Assembly: GCF_024323335.1 (NCBI RefSeq)
Contig: NC_066583.1
Span: forward strand, 14,164,665-14,228,664
Length of the DNA: 64,000 bases
DNA from: Lathyrus oleraceus
Taxonomy: Eukaryota; Streptophyta; Magnoliopsida; Fabales; Fabaceae
Direction: 5' to 3'
Shown here: positions 49,177 through 59,881 of the stretch, piece after piece
Position numbering within the stretch: position 1 is the first letter of the stretch
How the letters are laid out: each line of letters starts with the position of its first letter
Made by a program: the position numbers and the translations under genes
The notes under the pieces: generated by a model
The model's database searches: none
What the model was told of the DNA's origin: nothing
Seen by the model: only the letters and a program-made list of their open reading frames with translations

Positions 49177-50482
49177 CAACCCCCTTACCCCAATCTCTGA
49201 CATTTTTACTAGTTTTTGATTCGATAAAACTTTTAGGTTTTTGTTCGCTTTCTAACCATTCCTTTGGATAAATAGAAGTGCGGTGGCGACTCGACTTGTA
49301 TGGTTTACCTTAGATTTAATCAATATCTCTAATGGTAACGAATACCCCGCTACACATTAAGACTATTATGTATATAGACTGATGATCACATCTCATGGAT
49401 CACGGATAAGGAGTTATCAAGTCTTAAACATAGGTATGAATATTAAGACTAATATTTATACTGGATTGACCCGCTATGAGAATACTACATAGAATATTAT
49501 GCAAAGTATCATAAGTTATTCTCATGGCGATAGTGGTGTATACCACCCTTCGACCTGAAACCACTATGGACCCTAGATGTAGAGTCGAGTGCCTTATTGC
49601 TGATCAAACATTATCTGTAACTGAATGACCATAAAGACAGTTGATGGGTACTCCACAAAGCATGCTGAGGGATATGAGTGACCTAGATGGAATTTGCCCA
49701 TCCTGCGTAACAGGATAAATGTATAAGGGCCCAATATTGAACTGGACAAGGATGACATGGTCTATGTCTTGTGTTCAATATAGACATAAGGGCAAAAAGG
49801 TAATTATACACATAAGTATTATCACAAAAGGATTTGTCAGATCACATGACATTTTCGTGTCTTGGGTAGCAGTGATGTGTTGCTAGATACCGCTCACTGT
49901 TTATTATGTTAAATATGTGATTTAATATAATTGCTAATGTCGTGAAAACCTACAGGGTCACACACAAAAGGACGGATTGATGAGAGATAGAGTAACTAAG
50001 AAACACCGTAAGGTACGGTGCACTTAAGTGAATTGTAGAACATCGTAAGGTACTGTATACTTAAGTAGAATACGAAATATGGCAAGGTACCACGCGCTTA
50101 AGTGATTTTGGCGTATCATAAGATATGGGTCAGATACACTAAAGTGGACTTTTTAGGTTGCACCCCATACAAGTTGTTCTATAAATAGAACCCTTGTGCA
50201 GAAGCATTTGTGCAATTGAAATTTTGTTTTTGTCTCTCTCTCTCTCTCACTCAAAGCCTTCATTCATAGCAGCTAGCACTGAGATTGAAGAAATCCCTTC
50301 GTGTCGACTGAGTAGAGGCGTTATCACTATTCAACGTTCGTGATCACTTCTTATATCTATATCAATGGTTTCAATCGCCACAAGAGGTAACGATTCTATC
50401 ACCGATCATGCCCATTTGTAAGACTCAGTACAGGAGAAATCTTTTAATTTTTGCTGCATTTTGGATCGCTATTCCCCTTTCG

Positions 50483-50494
50483 TGGTATCAGAGC
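50483..50494 (+). other. Primer-binding site of element D (initiator tRNA-Met type)
   Basis: tggtatcagagc, the standard Ty1/copia primer site, follows the LTR. Confidence 0.9.
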
Positions 50495-51435
50495 CACTTA
50501 CGAAACTATGCATCTGATAGCTGTTTATTTTCTGTACTTTATATATAATATGATTAAAACATAGAATGAATCAAAGAATAAACGAATAATTAAATTTGGT
50601 ACCATGTGTGTATGATTTGGATGATTGATGTTGACTATGCTTCAGAATCCGACGTTAGTATGGTGAAGCAGCGATACATCGATCGTCCATAGGTTACATA
50701 ATTGAGATCGATCAAGTTATATATATGATATAAGTAATTCTGAAGCAAAATAAGGTATATATGATATATTGTTTCTCTTTCGTTCATTCAAACACTTAAT
50801 GGTTGTCTTCCTTTGAGCGATCAATAGTCATTTGCTTCGGAATTTGACGAAAGTATGGTGAAGCAATGACGTGTTGATCAATCATACTGAATTAACAACC
50901 GAGGTGTGTTTGACGGTATGAAATTGGTGCATTAGGGTTCATGACGGTATAAGGGCTATGTTGTCAAAGAGTTATGGGATTAGGGTTGTGACTCCGCAAG
51001 AGTTGTGCTTTAAAGTATCAAGTGTTAATGTGAAAATCGATGTCGATTTCAAATGAATTGTTCATTAAAATTTTGCATCAGGGCGCTTCCCCCTTGACCC
51101 CCGTCCGCTAACCGGGCAGCGGAACCCCCGGCTAACTCTGCGTAGTGTGATCGGTCGTCAAAATTTAATTTGGTTTATTTAATTAACAGAATTTAAATTA
51201 ATAATAATAATGTGTTTATTATTATTGTCTTGTGGTGATCGATTATAACCTTAGTTTTCCTTTATTTTGTTTTGGGATATTAAAATACGACCTGCGTGTC
51301 GTGCCTCTCTTTTAATCTCTTAATGTAACTTATTTTCTCATCTCACTCCCTCGTATGTAAAACGAGTTTGTTTTATATAATGTAATGTTATAAAGAAAGA
51401 GAAGAATACAATATCAAAGGAGGACAACCTTGAAG
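50495..51435 (+). other. Leader of element D, no gene
   Basis: About 940 bp with no gag frame. A GC-rich patch at 51083-51145 stands out from AT-rich surroundings. The region is cut at 51436 by element G, and the rest of element D is not seen. Confidence 0.5.
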
Positions 51436-52431
51436 TGTAAGAACAAAATTAGTTCTACAATAGAATTCCAGGATTTTGATGATAACAAAGGATGAAACCA
51501 AAAATGGCACCCTAACGAAAATTCTCTAAGTGTGCAGGACTCTGAACAACAACAAAGGAATTTGATCTTTTTATCAGATACAAATTATGATCAGATACAA
51601 AGCACTAGAAGATCAGAAGCATCTGAGGAAGAAGTGTGCTCAAGAAGTTCTGAATCTGAGCAAAGCAAGACATTAGAAAGAACCAGAAGCTCTAAACATC
51701 CACTGGACTTAGTTCTGATGATCTGGAAGACCAATACTCTGAGAAGCTCTGATGTAACCTCAACGAAATCTCCTTCTGACGTAGAACTCCGAGATAACAA
51801 AGACTCTGATGAAGATTCTCCAAATCCAGAAAGAGTAACGGAAAAAATTTCTTCAAATGGAAAGGAAGTATTTTTAGAAAGAAATCATTCAGGGAGACAA
51901 ATTGGTTATGGCAAGAAACACAGAAGTAATGACATTGAATGCTCATAAAAAGCCAATATTCTGTCATCACTCCAACGGTCCTTCTCACCACTATATAAAG
52001 GACATCCTACTTCATTGAGAGACACAACAACGCACAGAAAAACTCTTTACATTCTCTCTCATTTTTCACGAGCTGCTTCTCATACGTGAAAACGCTTGTT
52101 TATATATTCTGCTGTAATACTTGCTTACTCTAAGAAGCACTCTGTATTACAAATTTATTTTTGCCAAATTGCTTTTGTTCCTCAAGTGACTCTGTGTAGT
52201 CTGTATACCTGGGAGGACTAAGAGATCATTCTCTTAGACGTTTGGTTGTATTAATCTTTCAAGATTAGTGGATTAAGTCCTTTTTGAAGGCGAAATCACC
52301 TTGGCTGGGTGGACTGGAGTAGCTTTGTGTTATAAGCGAACCAGTATAAAATTATGTGTGTTCTTACTTTTGAAAAAGCTTTTAATTTCTAAAACAATTC
52401 AAACCCCCCTTTCTTGTTTTTCTCACCTTCA
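51436..52431 (+). repeat. 5' LTR of Sirevirus/Maximus-type copia element G
   Basis: It runs from tgtaagaac to ccttca (996 bp), with the primer site two bases further on. The TATA box tatataaag is at 51992-52000. The 138-codon frame at 51532-51948 lies inside the LTR and is not considered a gene. Confidence 0.8.
51992..52000 (+). promoter_or_regulatory. TATA box of element G LTR
   Basis: tatataaag sits about 440 bases before the LTR end, a usual place for a copia promoter. Confidence 0.65.
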
Positions 52432-52433
52432 GT

Positions 52434-52445
52434 TGGTATCAGAGC
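52434..52445 (+). other. Primer-binding site of element G
   Basis: tggtatcagagc, initiator tRNA-Met type, right after the LTR. Confidence 0.9.
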
Positions 52446-52513
52446 TTCGGCTCTGTTATTGATTTTCTAATCAAACACTTAACAGTGTAGAGAGATCCAA
52501 AACGAGAAAAACT

Positions 52514-53404
52514 ATGGCCAACACCAATGAAAGAGATAGTTACAACGTTAAGCCTCCAGTCTTTGATGGAGAGAAATTTGATTAATGGAAAGATAGAATT
52601 GAAAGTTTCTTTCTGGGCTATGACGCTGATCTCTGGGACATTGTCACAGTCGGATACACACCTTCTGCAACATATGTTGGAGTTGCTAATCCCAGAAGCA
52701 AAATGACAGATGATCAGAAGCGCGAATTCAAGAATCATCACAAAGCCAGAACGATATTTCTCAATGCCATATCCTACAATGAGTATGAAAAAATCACAAA
52801 CAAGGAAACAACTAAAGATATACTCGACTCCCTGAGGATGACTCATGAAGGAAACTCTCAGGTCAAAGAAACAAAGGCTCTGGCTCTAATCCAGAAATAC
52901 GAAGCCTTCAAGATGGAGGATGATGAAGTTGTAGAGGTAATGTTTTCTAGATTCCAAACTCTAATTACAGGTCTCAAAGTGCTAGACAAAGGATACACAA
53001 CTGCGGACCATGTCAAAAAGATAGTCAGAAGCTTGCCAAAGAAGTGGAGATCCATGGTCACAGCCTTAAAGCTATCAAAGGATCTGAACAACATCAGCCT
53101 TGAAAAGCTTGTCAGTTCACTCAGAAGTCATGAGATAGAACTGGAGGAAGATGAGCCTCAGAAGAAGATCAAGTCTGTAGCACTAAAGTCCAGATCTGAA
53201 AGGCGCAAGTCTGACAGAAATAAAGCCTTCCAGGCCGAAGTATAAGACGCTGATGACTCTGAACAGGAAGATTCTGACGATGAGGAAGAATTATCCCTTC
53301 TGACAAGAAGAGTAAAACAACTCTGGAGAAAATGGAATAATAACTTCAGAAAACCAATACCAAGAGGGGATCGATCAGAATCAACCTTAAAAGGTAAATC
53401 TAAC
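52514..53404 (+). pseudogene. gag: copia gag (UBN2 type), truncated, element G
   Basis: The start Met at 52514 opens MANTNERDSYNVKPP. A stop at 52583 replaces the aromatic residue expected before W-K-D. The open part from 52703 to 53245 carries the UBN2 gag core (SLPKKWRSMVTALK and SLRSHEIEL motifs). A second stop at 53243 interrupts the acidic linker. The frame then continues to G-K-S-N-C at 53404, the first residues of the zinc knuckle, where element H is inserted. Sequence type is Sirevirus/Maximus. Confidence 0.85.
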
Positions 53405-54974
53405 TGTAGCGGGGTATTCGTTACCATTAGAGATATTGATTAAATCCAAGGTAAACCATACAAGTCGAGTCGCCACCGCACTTCTATTTATCCAAAGGAA
53501 TGGTAAGAAAGCGAACAAAAACCTAAAAGTTTTATCGAATCAAAAACTAGTAAAAATGTCAGAGATCTAGGTAAGGGGGTTGGTTATGCAATGGGAAGGT
53601 TTTAAGCACCCAAAACATCCTAGGTACTCCTAGGGAGCCCTTTTCATAAGTGTTGTTCTAGTCTAAAGGGTGTAGGTATATCTAAAGTACTATTTACCAA
53701 AAGGAAGGTTAAAAGAAAATGACTCGCAAGGATGTCGCATCCACTGCCTACGTATCTCATCTGAGTATGAGAATCAGATTCTTCGTAGCTCGCCTACCTA
53801 TGGGTTAAAGAGAAGTGTGCTCGGTAAGACGTCGCGTCTTATGCCTACGTATCTCATCTAGAATGAGAATCAGAGCAAAACGTAGTTCGGCTAACTAGGG
53901 GTTAAGGATAGCCATCTGAACATGGACTTACAAAAGAGGACACCAGCTGTGTCAAAGGAGGGTGGACAGTGTGTTCAACGTCCTAGCAGTAGGTGTCGTA
54001 GCTCGCTGAATCGAGTCTTAGGCAGTTACCTCTTTGCAATTGAATGGACTGACATGCCACAAGATCAGAGACGCACGGAAGGTTTAAAAGTGGGGAAGCT
54101 CTGCTCTAGAATTGTCATGCAATATGGACCTATGTGTTAGGATTTATAAAGGGGAACATCTACCTAATGTTAGCATGTAAAGAATAGGGGAATTCTACCT
54201 ATGTTATCATACAAAGGGTTCTACCTAATGAGTGCTACCTAAACGGAACAAGAGTCGACGGATGGAGTGCGGAGAGGAATTACAGATAAGGGTAGATGGC
54301 GATGTCGGAGGCAATCGACTTACAGGTAGATGGCGATGCCTTAGGCAATCGACTTACAAGAGGATGGATGAATGCGTGCTGGTTCTGTTAAGTTTTGAAA
54401 ATGATTACTCGACGTTGGATCGAGCTTTTGATCTTATTTTGAAATGGTTATCGGATGTTCATTTTAATTCTTGTATTAACAGGTGAATAAAGAAATAAAG
54501 AAATAAATATTATACACTTTATGGGAGAGGGGTACATTTGTTATGAATGGGGATTGTTCATGGCAAATAAACAATAAGAATATATGCCTCATACATCATA
54601 CAAGTAGGCAACAGTTATCAATCAGATCGGATAAATAAACAATATATAATCAAACCAAAGAATCAAATAATGGAGCATTTAAACAATGCATGGGAGTATG
54701 AACATGTTAAATAATCAAGCAATAGAAAGCATGAATGAGAGAAACAAGTATAAAAGATAACAGATGAATCAAACAGATGAAAATATACACACGAAGGGTC
54801 CACTGAATAATTTAATCAGGAAATGAGGTAAGGACCAAATAAAATCAAGGTAAAAGGCCTCTAATACATGGCATATGAGATGAACAAGGGAGGATCAAAA
54901 GATCTCTCCAATTGTCATAAGCAATCCCTAAGTCAAACATCGATCATAAAGAAGTCAACTGAAAATTCAAGTCA

Positions 54975-55700
54975 ACTTGAAAAATAACAAATAAATAGCA
55001 AATTAATCAAGAAAATTATGAAAAATTAAACTAAATAAGGTGGGGTCAGGACATCATCATCCCCCAAAAAGATTTTAAAAATAATAAAAATTGGCATGTG
55101 AATTAATTAAAACAAAACATAGGTCAAACCAAAAGTCAATTAATAAGACTAGGTTAGAAATAAATCAAGAATAAATAGTAAATTAATCAAGAAAATTATG
55201 AAAAATTAAACTAAATAAGTTGGGGTCAGGGAATCATCATCTCCCAAAAATATGTTTAAAATAATAAAAAATTGGCACGTGACTTAATTAAAACAAAACA
55301 TAGGTCAAACTAAAAGTCAATTAATAAGACTAGGTTAGAAATAAATCAAGAATAAATAGTAAATTAAACAAGAAAAGTATGAAAAGTTAAACTAAATAAG
55401 GTGGGGTCAGGACATCATCATCCCCCAAAAATAATTTAAAAATAATTAAAATTGGCACGTGAATTAATCAAAACAAAACATAGGTCAAACCAAAAGTCAA
55501 TTAATAAGACTAGGTTAGAAATAAATCAAAAATAAATAGTAAATTAATCAAGAAAATTATGAAAAATTAAACTAAATAAGGTGGGGTCAGGATATTATCA
55601 TTTCTCAAAAACATTTTAAAAATAATGAAAATTGGTACGTGAATTAATTAAAATAAAACAGAAGTCAAATTAAAAGTCAACCAACCAAACTAGGTCAAAA
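54975..55700. repeat. 180-bp tandem array in the Ogre H LTR (four copies)
   Basis: The marker tggggtcagg falls at 55041, 55221, 55402 and 55582, a period of 180-181 bp. Units are AT-rich and diverged by a few percent. The last copy is more diverged. Confidence 0.85.
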
Positions 55701-56189
55701 ATAAATCCAAAATAAATTGAAAATATGAAATAAAATTCCAAGAAAAGGTCAGGTTGACCATGAGACAGTGGTCGACCTTCATCACAAAAATCAAATGCTA
55801 ACAATAATTTTAAGTCATAAAAATAAAATCAATAAAAAAAGTGTGTTAAAATGGACCATTTAGAATAAATAATTAAAATAAAATATTAATACTAAAAAAA
55901 TACGAAAATAAAAATTATATAAAATTAAATAAAACGTTAAGAAAAGTGAAAAATATTTTTGGATAATTTTATGGACGAAGAAAATATTTTAAGCAAGAAA
56001 AAGAAATATGAAAACGGAAGGATTGATGGTGACGAACATGGTAAGCAAGCATAGATATATCAAAACATGACCATGGAAGAGATGATTACCTAATGGAAAA
56101 TAGAAGTGGAATGGAATCTGATATGTGATGAAGCTTTGCCTCCTTTCCACGAAATTCCAATGCTCCTTTAGGGTTAGGGTTTCAGCTTC

Positions 56190-56197
56190 TTAAATAG
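56190..56197 (-). promoter_or_regulatory. TATA-like box of Ogre H LTR
   Basis: ctatttaa on the minus strand, about 1.41 kb from the LTR's transcriptional start side, close to the spacing in solo LTR E. Weak on its own. Confidence 0.35.
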
Positions 56198-57608
56198 GGT
56201 GGATTAGCTGTTCTCATGGGCTTTTTAATAAGTGATTTATCCATAAGAATAAAATTGTGAAGTGAGGTGTAAAATGTTGTTATTTTGGGCCAATCCTAAG
56301 TGAATGGATGTCCAATGCATGGCCAAAAGAGGTAAACAAAACGTGACTGGCTTGTGCAGCATGCTTAGAAAATCTGATTGGGCCAGCTAGGCCCAAAATC
56401 TGCCTAGAAAATCAAGTCATTATGCACACTTTAAATGAATGTATCTCTTAAACCATGGATCCAAATGAGATGATTCCAGAAGGATGTGAAAGAGGACATG
56501 GAAAGGTACAATTGTTATGAATAAAGTATTTTCAAATAATACCTTGAAGTGTAAGAAAACTGGCCAAGAAGTCTTGACAAATTTTGAAGATTTTGGACTT
56601 AGAAATTTTTCTAAGTGTCCTAAAAAATGTCTCACTTTGACTAAGCATAACTTTCTCAATTCTAATCCAAATGGAGCAAACTTTATATCTCTAGAAAGCT
56701 TGGAACAAGATGAACAACTTTCTTGGTGGAGAAAGTTTCAAATGAAGCTTTTATCGTGATGAAAAATGGGCTTAAAGTGAGTGCAACGATCATGAAAACT
56801 TGCCCTAAATTGAAAGTCAACCATTTCCAAATTAAGTAACTTTTCCAATTCCTGATTAAGTGATGAATCCATGATCCAACCTTGATCAAATTTCACATGT
56901 AGGATCCCCTAGGCATGGATTTTGAGATTCCACTCTCAAAATGTCAGGAGTTGACTTTTCTGGCCCCACAGTTGACTTTTCCCAAACTGTCTGACTCCTG
57001 ATTCCATTGATCAATTGAAGCACTTCTAGCTCAAATAAAGAGCTGATTTTTTGTATGTAGACCCTTGTGGACATATGTAGGGCCATGGAAAAGAGTTTCA
57101 CCCAAAGAATCAGAAATAAAATGATTTTATACCAAACCTTAGTTTTAGGGCAAAATGATCAGGAACTGATTGCACTGATTGCCAATGGATCTTTCTGAGA
57201 TAATTGTGAATCTTCCTAGGCCAAGATGCCTCTCTAATCATGACATGGATGAGCTCCTCTACTTCCAACCAAACATTTCCTGTTGCAGGTAGCCATGAAA
57301 CCCTAATTTCTGATTAAATCCAGATGAACACTCTGATAGCTTTGAATCCTTCACTGATGAATTGAGGTCCATAATTAGATACATGGACCCCCTTGAGACC
57401 CTTGAGACTTGTGTACTTAGAGAATGAAGTCCAATTCTCAATCCTGCTTTGTGTGGGCTCCTACTGTTAAGGAGTGATCAACCAAAACCTGATTTCCATG
57501 TCACTAATGCAGTATGCAATGAGTATGACCTAGTATGATGTTAATGAAGTGTAAAACATAATCCCATGCACCCAGGGAAAAATGTAGGGTAAATTTTGGG
57601 GTATTACA

Positions 57609-57621
57609 GCTGCCCCTATTC
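57609..57621 (-). other. Polypurine tract of Ogre H
   Basis: gaataggggcagc on the minus strand, identical to that of Ogre C. Confidence 0.85.
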
Positions 57622-57789
57622 AATCAACTGGAGACCCGAAAAGAAGATAGCAACGGCTTTCGTACTTTCGAGGTATCAAGGGATTGAATACAATAAAAGC
57701 CCGGAAATTTACACTGAAGTTAAAAATGAAGTAAAAATGCTTGTCAGAATCGGCAAAGAGGTGGTCTTGAAAAAAGAATCCGTCTGGTA

Positions 57790-58440
57790 CGGTGAGAGTC
57801 GGTCTGAACACCGAAAAAGAATGTTAGCTTGAATACCAAAATAAATGGTAACACAGAAATAACCATGGCCTGAATTCCGCTCATCAGTCTGAACACTAGA
57901 AATGACTTCGATCTGAGCATCGGAAGATACTAGATTATCAACATCGTTCTGAATACCGGGAAACTGGCTTGAATGCCACTTCAGTCTGAATACCGGAAAA
58001 CTGGCATGAATGCCACAAGTTGCATCGACCTGAATTTCGGAAACTTCTTCGATCTGAACATCAGAAGATATTAGATTATCAAACATCGGTCTGAACACCG
58101 GCAAAATGGCCTGAATGCCACAAGTTGCATCGACCTGAATGTCGGAAACTTCTTTGATTTGAACATCGGAAAACTGGCCTGAATGCCAATTCGGTCTGAA
58201 TACCGGAAACTTGGCATGAATGCCACAAGTTGCATCGACCTGAACGTCGGAAACTTCTTCGATCTGAACATCGGAAAATTGGCCTGAATGCCACTTCGGT
58301 CTGAATACGGGAAAACTTTCATGCCTGTCAGCATCGACAGAAATAGGGAAAATGATAATTGAGGCGGCGCATGGGCCAACGACCCCTGCTGGGAATAATA
58401 AAGATAAGTCATTAACAATCTTCAGTCTGAGTACTGGAAA
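57790..58440 (-). repeat. Array of short hairpins with constant loop and co-varying stems (Ogre H 3' spacer)
   Basis: About 20 units have the 6-base loop CTGAAY (a few TTGAAY or ATGAAT) closed by 3-5 bp stems that differ but pair: cggt/accg, tggc/gcca, cgac/gtcg, cgat/atcg, cagt/actg. About five units carry one mismatch. Same location as the array in Ogre C, but with unrelated loop and unit sequence. The open frames of 284 and 115 codons are products of this regular structure. Confidence 0.8.
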
Positions 58441-58629
58441 CAACTTCTGGCTTATCACTTGGGATACCAAGAATGCCTTATGCTTTATATGCATATGTTT
58501 GAATTTTTCAATGGCGTAATGCTCCATGAAAATGGAAATGCTACGCAATTTGGGAGGATGCAATGCAATATGATTCTACATGCAGGGATGCGAAATGCTT
58601 GATTAGAGAGAATGCCAAGCTGAGGCAAG

Positions 58630-59100
58630 AAATTCTGCTGGGGAAATGATCACAATCTTCTGGAACCTGGCAAGGCTGTTGGAGATGCACAACACAAAGA
58701 ACTCTGTGGGGAAATGACCTGCCACACGGTGTTCTGGAAAATAACAAAATACCGAGGCTCTGACTGGGGAGAAAATGGCACTGAAAACTTGCTGCTGAGG
58801 AAACCGACAGTGGTTCTGGCAACCATAATCTGCGAGAGAGACGACTCAGCAGGGGAAGCAAACATCGATACGGTACCGAGATTCTGCTTCAAGGAAAGAG
58901 ACCATGGGTCTAGCGTCGAGATCATCGATCTGGCATCGAACTCTGAGGAGCAACCGCTTCTGTTGGGAAGATATAGTCTGGCACTGTCAACTCCGCTGGG
59001 GATATACAGTCTGACACTGTCAACTCTGCTGGGGAATGTATAATCTGAAACAAATGCTTGAGGAAGTACAGTAGTGAGAGCCTGCTGGGGATTGAAGAAT
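58630..59100 (-). repeat. Dispersed primer-site core in antisense (Ogre H 3' spacer)
   Basis: The 13-mer actctgctgggga at 59023-59035 is an exact match to the primer-site core. actccgctgggga (58990-59002) and tctgctgggga (58634-58644) are close. Several looser copies lie between. In the element's RNA these read as the complement of its presumed primer site. Confidence 0.65.
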
Positions 59101-59289
59101 CTAACGCTCGGACCAGCTCTACAGGGATAAGATACCAAATTCTAACTGTTTAGGATAAACATCCGCGATCATTTGATGGGGACCTTAAGGAAATGCCCCG
59201 AGTGTACCTGTTCTGAATAGACGATCCAAAGCACTTAAAATTTACATTAATTTTCAATGTTTATTAAGAACGTACCTGTAAAGCTCTTA

Positions 59290-59505
59290 TGTTTCATGAT
59301 GCAATGTTTATCAAAAATTCGGACGTCATTTTTGCAAACAAAACAGTAAAGTGAAAATGAACACAGAGATGTACTGAATAAAATGATTTTATTGATTGAG
59401 TGGCCTCTAAATAGGTATTTACATCAGGAAGCAATCCCTGGAAAGAGGTAATTGCACAACAGATAAAAATAGAAATTAATCTAATGGCAATGTGAAATGG
59501 ATTTC
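59290..59505 (-). other. Conserved non-coding block downstream of pol (Ogre H)
   Basis: The counterpart of 24650-24885 in Ogre C, with the same order of short matching words, while both flanks are unrelated. Confidence 0.6.
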
Positions 59506-59881
59506 TATCAGGTTCCAATTCTGCTATGATTCGCTCGTCTTCAAGATCCTTTAGATGATCAGCTTTTCGAAAAAGGTGATTGGACTGTTTCCTATCCTTC
59601 GGAAGTTTCCGGTTATCGACACAAGATGATATTTGGAACTACTCAGAACGCATCCATTCGCTTAATCCCTAACTTTTGCCTGGATCGTCCTTTCGGGTTT
59701 TCAATCCACCGGGATACCCATTTTTGCTTAAGTTTCCCTTTCAGGTTTTCAACTTACCGGGTGTACAATCTTTTCATTTTTTAATCCCTAACTTTTGCCC
59801 AAACCTTTTTTCATTTTCTTGGTTCGCCGGGATGCCCATTTTTTGCCTAGACTATTCTTTTTATCGTCCAGCGGGTCTATT

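Larger units (their letters stand above)
42798..49354 (+). mobile_element. Ogre-family solo LTR (element E)
   Basis: 6557 bp from tgtaagaccc to ccccgctaca, flanked by catta on both sides (42793-42797 and 49355-49359). The 3' end matches the LTR ends of elements A and H. No internal coding region or primer site is present, so it is a solo LTR formed by recombination between two LTRs. Net length without unit F is about 4.79 kb. It contains a TTC-rich microsatellite near 45695-45735. Confidence 0.9.
42568..50482 (+). mobile_element. Ty1/copia LTR with primer site (element D), split by nested insertions
   Basis: It begins tgttggtgtaagccctagagg and resumes after the inner Ogre at 49355-49359, running to the primer site at 50483. 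Without the insert it is about 1.35 kb. A TATA box (tataaatag, 50180-50188) and a CT repeat at about 50228-50248 fit a 5' LTR in + orientation. The 3' end is uncertain because no CA stands directly before the primer site. Confidence 0.75.
53405..57608 (-). repeat. 3' LTR of Ogre H
   Basis: 4204 bp from tgtagcgggg to ggtattaca, on the + strand. The left 500 bp matches the inverted LTR ends of elements A and E. It contains hairpin modules with stems ggatg/catcc and agacg/cgtct around tcg (about 53732-53850) and a 180-bp tandem array. Confidence 0.9.

Noticed and set aside
51532..51948. 138-codon ORF as a gene
   Set aside because: It lies entirely within the LTR of element G, upstream of its TATA box.
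57709..58563. 284-codon ORF as a real protein
   Set aside because: The frame follows the hairpin array and changes meaning with each unit; no domain, and no counterpart in Ogre C.
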